A stretch of 64,000 nt of DNA from Microseira wollei NIES-4236 (GTDB lineage Bacteria > Cyanobacteriota > Cyanobacteriia > Cyanobacteriales > Aerosakkonemataceae), in NCBI RefSeq assembly GCF_020521235.1, contig NZ_BLAY01000015.1, positions 1-64,000 of the forward strand, written 5' to 3'. Below, piece by piece: positions 53,472 through 62,848 of the stretch (positions are counted from its first letter, which is position 1; each line of letters opens with the position of its first letter). The notes below the pieces were generated by a model. It made no database searches, was not told the origin of the DNA, and was given only the letters and a program-made list of their open reading frames with translations. The translations under genes and the position numbers were made by a program.

Positions 53472-54611
53472 ATGGATTTTGGTGTCAGTTTTCTCTCCAA
53501 CAACGTAATGCTGCCGATCCTGGATTTTTTCTACAGGATCGTACCCAGCTATGGGCTAGCAATCGTGGCGCTGACCCTGGTGGTTCGCTTTGCGGTTTAT
53601 CCTCTAAGCGCGAACTCAATTCGCAGTATGCGCCGCACGCGAATCACCCAACCCATCATGCAAAAGCGGGTGAAAGAAATTCAAGAGCGCTACAAAGAAG
53701 ACCCTGCTAAACAGCAGGAGGAAATGAGCAAGCTCTATAAAGAATTTGGTAACCCCCTCGCCGGATGTTTGCCCGTATTGCTGCAAATGCCGGTGCTATT
53801 TGCATTATTTGCCACCTTGCGCGGCTCGCCCTTTTCAGATGTAAATTACACCGTCAATCTGCAAATTTTTCCCAAGGAACAAATTGAGCAGATTCAACCC
53901 CAACCTTTTGCCACTTCTCCCCAAAATATTTATGTCGCCGATGGGGTACACGCTCCCATTATGGGGCTGGTGCCAAGTGGCAACGGCTTAACCGTGGGCG
54001 AGAAAACCAAGTTTGAATTTCAAACCCCCGAAGGCAAACCGCTGAACGCCCTTGTAACCGAACACCCCGACACCCAACTCGTTCCCCGCTGGCAGGTAAC
54101 CAAAGGGCAAGAACGGGTGCGAATCGATGAAAATGGCAACATCGAAGCCCTAGAACCGGGAGATGCTACCATCCAAGCCACAATTCCCGGACTAGCAGCT
54201 GAGAAAGGCTTTCTGTTCATCGAAGCCCTGGGTCGCGTCGGTGCGGTTGACAAAGACGGAACCATCCACTGGGATACCGTGGTCATGGTACTGTTGTTTG
54301 GCGTTAGTTTGTACGTTAACCAACTGCTTTCCGGTCAAGGAAGTACCAGTAATAACCCACAGCAGGATACGGTAAACAAAATTACTCCGATTATCTTTTC
54401 CGGGATGTTTTTGTTCTTCCCGCTTCCCGCTGGGGTGTTGATGTACATGTTAATCGCCAACATCTTCCAGACGGTTCAGACATTTGTTTTGTCGCGGGAA
54501 CCCCTGCCCGAAAACTTACAAAAACTGGTAGAGGTGCAGGAAAAAGAAACAAAGGGAAGGGAATCGCTTCCCTTTGAACCCGGTCGTTCTAAGAAAAAAG
54601 CCTCAGGGTAG
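53472..54611 (+). CDS. yidC: Membrane protein insertase YidC/Oxa1
   Basis: A 379-residue protein. It opens [20 protein letters not shown], then [20 protein letters not shown] (helix with the conserved Arg), [41 protein letters not shown], and a C-terminal helix pair [17 protein letters not shown] and [17 protein letters not shown] soluble insert at about 130-260 (bacterial Ig-like, [17 protein letters not shown]) is typical of cyanobacterial YidC. It inserts proteins into plasma and thylakoid membranes. Confidence 0.95.
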   Translation: MDFGVSFLSNNVMLPILDFFYRIVPSYGLAIVALTLVVRFAVYPLSANSIRSMRRTRITQPIMQKRVKEIQERYKEDPAKQQEEMSKLYKEFGNPLAGCLPVLLQMPVLFALFATLRGSPFSDVNYTVNLQIFPKEQIEQIQPQPFATSPQNIYVADGVHAPIMGLVPSGNGLTVGEKTKFEFQTPEGKPLNALVTEHPDTQLVPRWQVTKGQERVRIDENGNIEALEPGDATIQATIPGLAAEKGFLFIEALGRVGAVDKDGTIHWDTVVMVLLFGVSLYVNQLLSGQGSTSNNPQQDTVNKITPIIFSGMFLFFPLPAGVLMYMLIANIFQTVQTFVLSREPLPENLQKLVEVQEKETKGRESLPFEPGRSKKKASG

Positions 54612-54617
54612 GGTTTC

Positions 54618-55130
54618 ATGACCGATAGTCGAATGCAGCGCGGTCAGAAGTGGCTAGAAGAACTGCTGCGTCTGACCAAAACCCCCGCACAGGTGCAAGT
54701 CGAAAAGCACGCCACTCTATCTCTAGCCGAACAAGAGGATGAATCAGAACCTGATAGCTACTGGTTGACCATTGATGAAACCAATCTAACGCCCGCACAA
54801 ATTCAGGCGTTAATTGGGGTTGACGGCTCGGCTTTAGATGCGATTCAGTATTTAGCCAATACCACCGTCAACTTGGGTCAAACCCCAGAGGAGCAAGCGG
54901 CATATACGGTCGAGCTAGCTGGCTACCGCGTCCGGCGGCAAGCCGAACTTCTAGAAATGGCGCAATATGCCGCCGAACAGGTGCGCTTGACGGGTAGAGA
55001 GTTTGAACTAAAATCGCTTTCGGCAGCAGAACGGCGTCAAGTTCACACCTTTTTAAAGGACTTCACCGACCTGGAAACCTACAGTCGGGGCAAAGAACCA
55101 GACCGCCGTTTAGTCGTGCGACTCATCTGA
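54618..55130 (+). CDS. jag: Jag-like KH/R3H RNA-binding protein
   Basis: A 170-residue protein. The N-terminal half contains the KH-like TPAQIQALIGVDGSALDAIQYLAN. The C-terminal R3H domain is AERRQVHTFLKDFTDLETYSRGKEPDRRLVVRL with the R-x3-H motif. It follows yidC by six bases. Such proteins bind RNA and in other bacteria influence cell-wall synthesis; the Jag N-terminal domain is short or absent here. Confidence 0.9.
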   Translation: MTDSRMQRGQKWLEELLRLTKTPAQVQVEKHATLSLAEQEDESEPDSYWLTIDETNLTPAQIQALIGVDGSALDAIQYLANTTVNLGQTPEEQAAYTVELAGYRVRRQAELLEMAQYAAEQVRLTGREFELKSLSAAERRQVHTFLKDFTDLETYSRGKEPDRRLVVRLI

Positions 55131-55209
55131 TTCAACCCAAGAATTTTAGATTTTGGATTTTAGATCAATCCAAAATCTAAAATCAAAGAAGGATGGCTCG
55201 CAATTACTT

Positions 55210-55722
55210 ATGGAAGCAATTTATATTCCGCATCTGCTTAAAGCACCCAAGCAGACCCAGGTGGTTCAAGTTGAAGAGTTTCTGCCAAATTTAGAAACCT
55301 TGACGCCCGTTCGAGGGCAGGTGCGAGTTACCCATCAAGGGACTTATCTGGAAGTTTCTGCCAAAGCGGAAGCGATCGCTACCTTAACGTGCCACCGATG
55401 TTTGCAACAATACAATCACCGCCTGGTAGCTAATACCTCCGAACTGATCTGGCTAGACGCAGCCGCTAACCAACCCTATACTGGGCCGATAGAGCAAGAA
55501 ATTGACGTGGATGACCTAGTAGAAACCCTAGCGCCAGACGGTGTTTTCAACCCAGGAGAGTGGCTGTACGAGCAGATGTGTCTGGCATTACCACCCAGGC
55601 AGCTATGCGACCCCAAGTGTAAAGGTATACAACTGGAACGCCCAAGCAAATCGGAACCAACCGCAGACCAACGCTGGGCAGCGCTGGAAGTTCTCAAGGG
55701 AAAATTCCCAAAAGAATTTTAG
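55210..55722 (+). CDS. yceD: YceD/DUF177 zinc-binding protein
   Basis: A 170-residue protein starting MEAIYIPHLLKAPKQTQVV. It has two Cys pairs, TCHRCLQQ near residue 60 and LCDPKCKG near residue 140, forming the DUF177 zinc site, with the acidic EQEIDVDDLVETLAPDG between. In bacteria the family is linked to 23S rRNA/ribosome biogenesis. A TTG at 55153 would add 19 residues that read an inverted repeat (AAAATCCAAAATCTA), so the ATG 55210 is chosen. Confidence 0.85.
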   Translation: MEAIYIPHLLKAPKQTQVVQVEEFLPNLETLTPVRGQVRVTHQGTYLEVSAKAEAIATLTCHRCLQQYNHRLVANTSELIWLDAAANQPYTGPIEQEIDVDDLVETLAPDGVFNPGEWLYEQMCLALPPRQLCDPKCKGIQLERPSKSEPTADQRWAALEVLKGKFPKEF

Positions 55723-55827
55723 ATTGGAGATTTTAGATTTGAGATTGGAGATAATTAGTTAGCCTTTTTAGTGTTAGCTGTTAATCTAAAAATCCTCGCA
55801 TCCGAAATCCTCCCATCCAAAATCGCT

Positions 55828-57342
55828 ATGAGTTTCAGTGACGAGTTTCAACTGCTGCTGCGGGCGCGCTACGCTTTAATCTACATTCCCACCTACGAAG
55901 AAGAGCGAGTAGAAGCAGCGATCGCCGCCTGCGCTAAACAGCAGGGCAACCGTGGGGTTTATACTTGGGATTTTGTCGATGGCTACCAAGGCAACCCCAC
56001 CGATGCCGGGTTTGGACGTCGAAATCCCCTGCAAGCTTTAGAATTACTGGAAAAACTGCCGGCAACTGCGCCAGGGATTTTTATTTTGCGCGACTACCAC
56101 CGCTTCCTAGAAGATGTCTCGGTGGCGCGCAAACTCCGAAATCTGGCTCGCTTGCTCAAATCCCAGCCGAAAAATATCGTCATATTGTCCCCCAGAATCG
56201 CGATTCCAGAAGATCTGGGTGAAGTTCTCACCGTACTGGAATTCGCCCTCCCCTCGGCGTCGGAGATTAAAAGCGAAGTAGAACGCTTGTCAGCGGCGAC
56301 GGGAAAATCTCTGGAAACGCGGGTTTTAGACGAACTGGTTCGTTCCTGTCAGGGACTGTCGATGGAACGGATACGGCGCGTTTTGGCAAGAGCGATCGCC
56401 ACAAGAGGCGAATTGCGTCCGGAAGATGTCGAACTCGTTTTAGAAGAAAAACGCCAGACAATCCGCCAAACCCAAATATTAGATTTTTACCCGGCAAGGG
56501 AAAAAATTTCCGATATTGGCGGGTTGGATAATTTAAAAGAATGGTTGTTGCGGCGAGGCGGTGCTTTTTCCGAACGGGCGAGGCAATACGGGTTGCCCCA
56601 TCCGCGCGGGTTATTGTTAGTGGGGATTCAGGGAACCGGGAAATCTCTGACGGCGAAAGCGATCGCCCACCACTGGCATCTACCCCTGCTGCGATTGGAC
56701 GTTGGACGCCTGTTTGGCGGCTTGGTAGGCGAATCTGAATCCCGCACCCGTCAAATGTTCCAACTGGCGGAAGCATTGGCTCCCTGCGTCCTCTGGATCG
56801 ATGAAATTGATAAAGGGTTTTCTGGGTTTGATGGCAAAGGCGATGCCGGTACCACCAGCCGCGTCTTTGGCACTTTTATTACCTGGTTAGCCGAAAAAAC
56901 TTCACCCGTGTTTGTCGTCGCGACTGCGAATAATATCCAGGCATTACCCCCGGAAATGCTCCGCAAAGGTCGGTTTGATGAAATCTTCTTTGTCGGTTTG
57001 CCCACTCAGGAAGAGCGACAAGAGATTTTTAGCGTGCATTTATCGCGGTTGCGCGCCCACAATCTCAAAAGTTACGACATCGAAAGACTTGCTTACGAAA
57101 CCCCCGATTTTTCTGGGGCAGAAATAGAGCAAAGTTTAATTGAAGCAATGCATATTGGCTTTAGTCAAAATCGAGACTTTGCTACGGATGATATTTTAGA
57201 AGCCGCCAGCCAGATTATCCCCTTGGCGCGAACCGCGCAAGAACAAATTCAGTTTCTGCAAAACTGGGCGGCTGCTGGTAAAGCTCGCTTAGCCTCTAAG
57301 CACAGCATTCTGGGCAGTCGCATTCCAGGCCAATTTCGCTAG
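55828..57342 (+). CDS. ycf46: AAA ATPase, Ycf46 family
   Basis: A 504-residue protein. The first ~200 residues are the Ycf46-specific domain ([39 protein letters not shown]). The AAA module follows: Walker [19 protein letters not shown], Walker [16 protein letters not shown], and [22 protein letters not shown]. The family is conserved from cyanobacteria to red-algal plastids and has been linked to CO2 uptake/photosynthesis regulation. An in-frame start at 55771 reads leader sequence, so ATG 55828 is used. Confidence 0.93.
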   Translation: MSFSDEFQLLLRARYALIYIPTYEEERVEAAIAACAKQQGNRGVYTWDFVDGYQGNPTDAGFGRRNPLQALELLEKLPATAPGIFILRDYHRFLEDVSVARKLRNLARLLKSQPKNIVILSPRIAIPEDLGEVLTVLEFALPSASEIKSEVERLSAATGKSLETRVLDELVRSCQGLSMERIRRVLARAIATRGELRPEDVELVLEEKRQTIRQTQILDFYPAREKISDIGGLDNLKEWLLRRGGAFSERARQYGLPHPRGLLLVGIQGTGKSLTAKAIAHHWHLPLLRLDVGRLFGGLVGESESRTRQMFQLAEALAPCVLWIDEIDKGFSGFDGKGDAGTTSRVFGTFITWLAEKTSPVFVVATANNIQALPPEMLRKGRFDEIFFVGLPTQEERQEIFSVHLSRLRAHNLKSYDIERLAYETPDFSGAEIEQSLIEAMHIGFSQNRDFATDDILEAASQIIPLARTAQEQIQFLQNWAAAGKARLASKHSILGSRIPGQFR

Positions 57343-57476
57343 CTGGCGCCATAAATTGAGCCAGCAGTCCGCTAAATCTTAAATCTTTCCCCTTGTCCTC
57401 CTTCCCCCTCTCTTAGAAAATAAGGGGGTTAGAAGCGGAGCATGGGGTAAAAAGCTTGTCTGACACAGGAGTAGGT

Positions 57477-58007
57477 ATGAGTTGGTCTGGGATTTTTAAG
57501 TTTTTACTTGGTTTCTTTATTGCGATCGCGCTGTTAGTTGGCAGCGGCGTGGGAGTCGCCTTTTACTTCGTCACCAAGCTCACCGCACCCCCTCCCAAAC
57601 CTATCTTTGCCAATGATAAGCCCATTGCCAAACCCAAGCCTTCCCCACCAGCCAGCAAGCCCGTCGCGGGGGCAACTCCAGCCACCAACGCGGCTGAAAC
57701 CGTCTCGGCGGCACAGCCAGACGCCTCCTCCACCCCAACGGAAACAGCCTCCCCAAAACCCCTCGAACCTGGAGCCTACAGAGCCAAAGTTACCTGGCGT
57801 AACGGTTTGATTCTCCGAGATAGTCCCGGCACCGAGTCTCGCCGCATCGGCGGTATAGGCTATAACCAACAGATTGTTGTCGTGACAGAAAGCGAGGACA
57901 AACGATGGATTAAGATTCGCGTTGAGGAAAATAACGAAGAAGGTTGGGTCAAAGCCGGGAATGTGGAACGAGTTGAGTCAGAACCAACTCAGCCTGCTAC
58001 TGATTGA
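57477..58007 (+). CDS. Membrane-anchored SH3-domain protein
   Basis: A 176-residue protein. The N-terminal helix FLLGFFIAIALLVGSGVGVAF anchors it. A Pro/Ala-rich linker (residues 45-95, many PKP and PAS) leads to a C-terminal SH3b domain (KVTWRNGLILRDSPGTESRRI, RWIKIRVEENNEEGWVK). Likely a cell-wall-facing protein. The ATG at 57477 has AGGAG six bases upstream; an in-frame TTG at 57456 is less likely. Confidence 0.78.
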   Translation: MSWSGIFKFLLGFFIAIALLVGSGVGVAFYFVTKLTAPPPKPIFANDKPIAKPKPSPPASKPVAGATPATNAAETVSAAQPDASSTPTETASPKPLEPGAYRAKVTWRNGLILRDSPGTESRRIGGIGYNQQIVVVTESEDKRWIKIRVEENNEEGWVKAGNVERVESEPTQPATD

Positions 58008-58141
58008 TTTGTTAAGAAAATTAGCTTTGTTTAAAGCTTGATTGCAAAATCCGGACTCAAGTGTAAGGCAGCCCGATCCGAGTGGTAGGTTGGAAAACTA
58101 ATATTTATGACCCGCATAACCTAACCACGAGTTGACAAACC

Positions 58142-58318
58142 ATGTACGACAAAAACTCTAATCAAGACCTTTTGGGTGGTGTCGTTGCTGCTGCCTTGGG
58201 CGCAGGCGTTGTGTGTGCATTTGCCGTCGCGCAGGGTCAGAATCCCTTGATGGCGCTGGAAATTACCGGATTGGCGGTGATAGTGGCGTTGGTATGCCAT
58301 CGCTTGGGTCTAGTCTAA
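58142..58318 (+). CDS. Small hydrophobic protein
   Basis: A 58-residue open reading frame: MYDKNSNQDLLGGVVAAALG, then GVVCAFAVAQGQNPLMALE and ITGLAVIVALVCHRLGLV. Two hydrophobic segments suggest an inner-membrane protein or a membrane-associated helical hairpin. The ATG at 58142 follows AACCTAACCACGAG without a clear ribosome binding site. Not identified; kept because codon use and the two helices look protein-like. Confidence 0.55.
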   Translation: MYDKNSNQDLLGGVVAAALGAGVVCAFAVAQGQNPLMALEITGLAVIVALVCHRLGLV

Positions 58319-58477
58319 CGGCCTCCATAGCTTCCGGATCGAATCTGGGAACTAACGCTGTAATAACTTGTCCATCACAACTAGCCAACCTGGAATAATC
58401 CCCAAATAGTGACAAAAACTGCTAAAAGCAGTATAATAACTATTCCGGACTGGCTAGTTAATTTTAGTAACGCAAAT

Positions 58478-59662
58478 ATGGAAACTCTAGCCTATATATA
58501 TCTTGCTTGTGCTTGCGAATCATCTGAGACCATAGATCCTGCCGATGATTTCAGTGAGATAAAAGTTGTCCGGGGGCTGAAGGGGAAAAAGCCTAAAAGC
58601 CGGACTTGGATTCGTTTGGTATCGTTGCTAGCCGCCTCAACCGTCATAGGAATGGCAGCGCCAGCAACAGCGCAGATCGAAGCAGGCAGCAGAGGTCAGG
58701 AGGTAGCAGAACTTCAGCAGCAATTGCGAGAACTCGGATACTTTGATCGTCCTTCTACGGGTAATTTTGGCCCTTTAACCAAGCAAGCCGTGATCCGGTT
58801 TCAGCAAGATGAAGGACTGACACCAGATGGGGTTGTAGAAACAAAAACCAAAGCAGCTTTGCTGCGTCGGCTGGGTCGAAGCGACGCTGAAACTCCACCT
58901 GCCGACACACAGGCCGCCACAGCCACTCCCGAAACCGTTCGCCGCATCACTCTCAGACGCGGCGCTAGGGGCAACGAAGTCGTTGCTCTCCAGAAACTTT
59001 TGGCAGCAGCTGGTGTATACGAAGGCAGCCCCAATGGGCAATTTGACGGAAAAACCTTCACCGCTGTCAGGCAGTTTCAGCGCAAAAATCGCCTGGGGGC
59101 TGATGGCATCGTGGGGGGGCGAACCTGGTCTGCTTTGCTCGACAGCAACGGGAACGCTACGGCTGCGACGCCGTTTAACAGAGATCCTTTTCTGGGTGAA
59201 AATGGTACAACTGTCCAAACACCGCCAAGCGAGGGCGAGCAGGTAGGCGGGAAGGTAGGCGAGCAGGTAGGCGAGCAGGTAACCGCCGCCATGATCGAGC
59301 AAGGTAGCAGAGGCGAGCAAGTGCGAGAACTTCAGCAGCGTCTGCAAGAGCTGGGCTACTTCAACGGGCGTACCACGGGTAACTTTGGCCCCTTAACCAA
59401 GGCTGCTGTGATTAAATTCCAGCAGGATTCTGGACTGACTCCTAGTGGCGTTGTAGACGAAGCAACCAAGGCGGCGTTGCAGACGAAAGCTGGTTCGGCT
59501 AGCAACTTGAGTGTGAGAGACTTACAACAGCGCCTAAAAGAAAGAGGCTTCTATAGCGGCCCGCTCGATGGTAACTTGAACGAGCAGACCAAGGCAGCGA
59601 TTAAAGCAGCTCAGCGAGCCTACGGTGTCAGCGAGGCTGACATTCTCCAAGCACGCTTTTAG
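58478..59662 (+). CDS. Peptidoglycan-binding domain protein with multiple PGB repeats
   Basis: About 394 residues from ATG 58478 (METLAYIYLACACESSETID). After a hydrophobic segment with AAPATAQ (about residue 60) come four PG_binding_1 modules: VAELQQQLRELGYFDRPSTGNFG, VVALQKLLAAAGVYEGSPNGQFDG, VRELQQRLQELGYFNGRTTGNFG, and VRDLQQRLKERGFYSGPLDGNLN. A short run of GEQVGGKVGEQVGEQ at about 265 marks a tandem GTAGGCGAGCAG repeat in the DNA. Probable cell-wall-binding protein; no catalytic domain is present. Confidence 0.85.
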   Translation: METLAYIYLACACESSETIDPADDFSEIKVVRGLKGKKPKSRTWIRLVSLLAASTVIGMAAPATAQIEAGSRGQEVAELQQQLRELGYFDRPSTGNFGPLTKQAVIRFQQDEGLTPDGVVETKTKAALLRRLGRSDAETPPADTQAATATPETVRRITLRRGARGNEVVALQKLLAAAGVYEGSPNGQFDGKTFTAVRQFQRKNRLGADGIVGGRTWSALLDSNGNATAATPFNRDPFLGENGTTVQTPPSEGEQVGGKVGEQVGEQVTAAMIEQGSRGEQVRELQQRLQELGYFNGRTTGNFGPLTKAAVIKFQQDSGLTPSGVVDEATKAALQTKAGSASNLSVRDLQQRLKERGFYSGPLDGNLNEQTKAAIKAAQRAYGVSEADILQARF

Positions 59663-59691
59663 GTACCCTATAACCGGCTTAAGCTCAGAAG

Positions 59692-59716
59692 GCTCTCGGA
59701 TATTTCATCTGAGAGC
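59692..59716. terminator. Bidirectional terminator
   Basis: GCTCTCGGAT pairs with ATCTGAGAGC around ATTTC, followed by TATTTTC on the plus strand. It separates the PGB gene (plus) from the convergent fur gene (minus, stop at 59731) and may end both transcripts. Confidence 0.75.
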
Positions 59717-59730
59717 TATTTTCTTGAGCT

Positions 59731-60186
59731 TCACAGAGGTAATAAAGCCCGCTGGCAAGCCGGACAAATGGCATGGATGACCAGCTGGCAGTCGAGCAGG
59801 TGATATCCCTCTTTTTCGGCAATTTTAGCCCCGATTTTGAGAATCGAGTCGTTGTTAAATTCGATCGTCTTGTTGCACCGAACGCAAATTAGATGGTCGT
59901 GGTGATCTGGATAGGGGTGATTGAGTTCGTAATGTTTGTGTCCTTCTCCCAGTTCCAGTTCCCGCAAAATGCCCATGCGAGCCATTAATTTCAGGCTCCG
60001 GTAAATCGTGGACAGGCTGATTGCTTCCCCTTGACTTTGCAACAGGTGATGAAGCTCTTCGGCACTGAGATGCTGGCCTTTAGGAAGCTGTTGAAAAACC
60101 TGTAATATCGTTTCTCGTTGGGGAGTTAAACGCCAGCCCCTCTCATTTAGTTCGGCTTTGAGTGAGGATGCTGAATAGACAGCCAT
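59731..60186 (-). CDS. Fur-family regulator with full Cys4 zinc site
   Basis: A 151-residue Fur protein: winged helix LNERGWRLTPQRETILQVFQ, SLSTIYRSLKLMARMGILRELEL, metal-sensing GHKHYELNHPYPDHHDHLICVRC. Both structural-zinc Cys pairs are present, CVRC in the middle and CPAC near the C-terminal end. It is similar in sequence to the neighbour at 60.4 kb. The intact Cys4 site suggests a Zur/FurB- or FurA-like sensor; metal specificity cannot be assigned. Confidence 0.85.
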   Translation of the reverse strand: MAVYSASSLKAELNERGWRLTPQRETILQVFQQLPKGQHLSAEELHHLLQSQGEAISLSTIYRSLKLMARMGILRELELGEGHKHYELNHPYPDHHDHLICVRCNKTIEFNNDSILKIGAKIAEKEGYHLLDCQLVIHAICPACQRALLPL

Positions 60187-60321
60187 ATTAACCTTCTCAA
60201 CAAAGGTGGTCTATTGACAATAATAGCTAACTAGCAATGTATTTTCAACAAACTCGGCTTAGTGAAAATATTCTGGCTCGCATCACCAGCCCTGGTCGGT
60301 AACTGCTGTCAGTCCCGTTCC

Positions 60322-60344
60322 AGGGCTGGAGGATAATCAGCCCT
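60322..60344 (-). terminator. Hairpin downstream of furC-like gene
   Basis: AGGGCTG and CAGCCCT form a seven-base stem around GAGGATAAT about 40 bases after the stop of the furC-like gene on the minus strand. No strong T-run follows, so the call is modest. Confidence 0.45.
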
Positions 60345-60383
60345 CAATTGCTATCCCGGAAGTGTTACAACTTGTGTAGTCTT

Positions 60384-60890
60384 TCACAATTCGGGTAGGG
60401 AAGCCGAGCGAATGCACGACCAGTTACTGGGAAGTAAGGAAGGCCATCCCTGACGCAACGCTTCCGGACAGACTGTATGAATGGTCAGCTGACAGTCAAG
60501 CAAGTGCAATCCTGCTTTTTCAGCTTGCTTTAAGCCCAATTTTAAAATCGAGTCGTTGGTAAATTCAATCGTCTTGTTGCACTGAATGCACACCAAATGA
60601 TGATGGTGATGGGGATAGGGCTGATTAATTTCGTAATGTTTATGTCCTTCTGCCAGTTCCAGTTCTCGCAGAATGCCCATCCGCGCCATTAACTTGAGGC
60701 TGCGGTAAATGGTAGATAAGCTGATTTGTTCTCCTCGGCTCTGCAATAAGGCGTGCAAGTCTTCGGCACTGAGATGGTTGCCTTTGGGAAGATTTTGAAA
60801 GACCTGTAAAATTGTCTCTCGCTGGGGGGTCAAACGCCAACCTTTCTCGTTCAGTTCAGCTTTAAACGAGGCTGCTGTATAGTTAGCCAT
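60384..60890 (-). CDS. FurC/PerR-like regulator lacking the second Cys pair
   Basis: A 168-residue Fur paralogue (MANYTAASFKAELNEKGWRLTPQRETI). The sensing residues HHHHHLVCIQC are present, but where the neighbour has CPAC this protein has CPEALRQGWPSLLPSN, losing the second pair. This matches cyanobacterial FurC (PerR-type), a peroxide sensor that tolerates loss of that site. Tandem orientation with the 59.7 kb gene (195-base gap) suggests an old duplication. A start at 60935 is possible; ATG 60890 matches the paralogue's N terminus. Confidence 0.83.
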   Translation of the reverse strand: MANYTAASFKAELNEKGWRLTPQRETILQVFQNLPKGNHLSAEDLHALLQSRGEQISLSTIYRSLKLMARMGILRELELAEGHKHYEINQPYPHHHHHLVCIQCNKTIEFTNDSILKLGLKQAEKAGLHLLDCQLTIHTVCPEALRQGWPSLLPSNWSCIRSASLPEL

Positions 60891-61057
60891 ATAAACATTC
60901 TCAAGAAAGCCCTCTATATGACGAAGGATACACAATATATTGACTCATTTTCAAGAAACTTGCTTATTGAGAATAAATAGCTAAAAGCATTTTAAAGATA
61001 GAGAGCTTGTTGATAATAATTCCGAGTGAATCAATATAAAAAACTTAACTAAAGAAC

Positions 61058-61082
61058 CAGCAAAAGCAATGCTTTTGCTGGC
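61058..61082 (-). terminator. Hairpin downstream of sigC
   Basis: CCAGCAAAAGCA pairs with TGCTTTTGCTGG with almost no loop, 45 bases after the sigC stop codon on the minus strand. In the mRNA the stem is GC-capped and holds a U-tract, consistent with a terminator. Confidence 0.6.
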
Positions 61083-61125
61083 ATAGGTGGTTGACGATCT
61101 CACCCGTTCCCAGTCAGGAGGAAGC

Positions 61126-62367
61126 TTAACTGAAGGCTTCTAAATAGTCGCGCACGCGGTTGCGACGCTTGGGTTGGCGCAATTTTTGCAGTGCTTTGGC
61201 TTCAATTTGTCGCACTCTTTCGCGAGATAGATCCAAAGCACGTCCAATTTCTGCTAAGGAGTAGGGGTGACCATCTCCCAAACCGAACCGCATTAAGATC
61301 ACATCGCGCTCGCGGCTGGTTAAATCTGCCAACAGATGCTGTAAGTCTCTGTAAAGAGCTTCTTGCATCAGGACATCTTCGGGAGACTCGTCTTCAGTTG
61401 GCAGCAAATCGCCCAATTCTGTGTCTTTTTCTTTACCCACTTTGGTTTCAAAAGAAACCGATCGAGGAACGCGGAATAAAACTTCCCGCACTTGCAGCGG
61501 AGTCATGTCTAATTCCTTGGCTAGGTCTTCCAGGGTGGGCGTGCGACCTTTTTCTTGGGCAATTTTACGCTGAGCTTTTTTAATTTTGTTGAGCTTTTCA
61601 GTGATATGAACGGGTAGGCGAATCGTGCGGCTTTGAGTTGCGATCGCTCGCGTAATACCCTGACGAATCCACCAGTAAGCGTAGGTGCTAAAGCGATAGC
61701 CTTTAGTCGGGTCAAACTTCTCAACCGCGCGCTCTAAGCCCAAGGTTCCTTCTTGAATTAAATCCAACAGTTCTAAACCGCGATTTTGATACTTTTTGGC
61801 AACGGACACGACCAAGCGCAGGTTGGCCTTAATCATGTGTTCCTTCGCCCGAATCCCTTCGGTTTGGATCTGTTCTAGTTCCTCAATCTTTAATCCGGCG
61901 AGTTCTGCCCAGCGCCGTTTCCCCGCTGCCAGTGTTGATTTGAGCTCGGACACGGTTAGGTTAGCGGTAGTCGCCCACCGTTCCCAAGAAGGACGGTGAC
62001 CTAAGTTAGAAGCTAAGCGATCGTGGATCTCGATCAACTCCACGTACTGTGCGATCGTTCCCATATCCTGCTTAGCGGCTTGATCGCGCAGTTCCAGCAG
62101 CCGCATATAGCGCTGGACTTGTTGTGCTTCTGAAACTTCTTCATCGCGTCCCAGCAAGCGCACCCGGCCTATGTCTTGGAGGTATAAACGAACCAGATCG
62201 GTAGTACGACGATTGGTAGATTGCCCGACGCTGGCAACATCTGCCTCTTCTACATCCAATTCGACCAAGTCGCTGCCTGTTAGTTCAGCATCGTTGTCTA
62301 GTTGAAAGCTCAAAGCATCTAATTGACTGTCGTCGGTGGCATCGGTAGAAAAAAAGGTGGCTGGCAT
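61126..62367 (-). CDS. sigC: Group 2 RNA polymerase sigma factor, SigC-like
   Basis: About 413 residues. Region 1.2 is VRLYLQDIGRVRLLGRDEEV; region 2 contains MIKANLRLVVSVAKKYQNRGLELLDLIQEGT and GYRFSTYAYWWIRQGITRAI; region 3 is LPVHITEKLNKIKKAQRKI; region 4 is RDVILMRFGLGDGHPYSLAEI and LSRERVRQIEAKALQKLR. A helical insert ending LGHRPSWERWATTANL, LKSTLAAGKRRWAELAGL between 1.2 and 2 is characteristic of the cyanobacterial SigC group. Group 2 factors serve nitrogen/carbon and stress adaptation. An upstream start at 62397 exists; ATG 62367 (MPATFFSTDA) is chosen as the family N terminus. Confidence 0.88.
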   Translation of the reverse strand: MPATFFSTDATDDSQLDALSFQLDNDAELTGSDLVELDVEEADVASVGQSTNRRTTDLVRLYLQDIGRVRLLGRDEEVSEAQQVQRYMRLLELRDQAAKQDMGTIAQYVELIEIHDRLASNLGHRPSWERWATTANLTVSELKSTLAAGKRRWAELAGLKIEELEQIQTEGIRAKEHMIKANLRLVVSVAKKYQNRGLELLDLIQEGTLGLERAVEKFDPTKGYRFSTYAYWWIRQGITRAIATQSRTIRLPVHITEKLNKIKKAQRKIAQEKGRTPTLEDLAKELDMTPLQVREVLFRVPRSVSFETKVGKEKDTELGDLLPTEDESPEDVLMQEALYRDLQHLLADLTSRERDVILMRFGLGDGHPYSLAEIGRALDLSRERVRQIEAKALQKLRQPKRRNRVRDYLEAFS

Positions 62368-62848
62368 AGTTATTGCCTCAACTGCTCCATGTGACAAAGG
62401 GCTGGTGAAAGCGGCTGCTTGTTACGGTTGTTGGCGTCCTCTATAACGCGCGAAGCGCCCAAACGAGTTCCGGCGATTCGGGACGCCGCCAGTGATGCAC
62501 TTCCCTGTTTAACCCTGCGATCGCTGACTTTTGCACGGGTCTTAAACTCGGTATCGAGAGTTACTCCCATTCATAGAATTGCTGAATCGAGCAGCTAAAT
62601 CGATTACAACGGGTTTCTAGATTCTCAACCTGTCAGCTAGTATAGGGAAAATCCCTCATACTCAAGGGTGACTTCTGTCAGTGGGTAAGTTAATCTACAT
62701 CACTAGATAGAATATTTCCCGATCACTTGCCAAAAAACCGCAAAGCCCTCTGTTAAGTTTTGTTACTTAGCCTTGCGCCAAATCGATCGTCAGTCATAGG
62801 AGGGAAAAAATTCTTCGCCTATGACCCATTACCCTTCCACGGCAGAGC
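62368..62848. other. Intergenic region between gpsA and sigC
   Basis: About 480 bases without an assigned gene. A 66-codon open frame on the minus strand (ATG 62570, stop 62370-62372) ends two bases before the sigC ATG; it might be a leader peptide or chance. GC-rich complementary words (GCGCGAAGCGCCC near 62448) suggest RNA structure. The sigC promoter should lie upstream of 62580; the AT-rich stretch 62560-62720 is the likely place. Confidence 0.4.
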
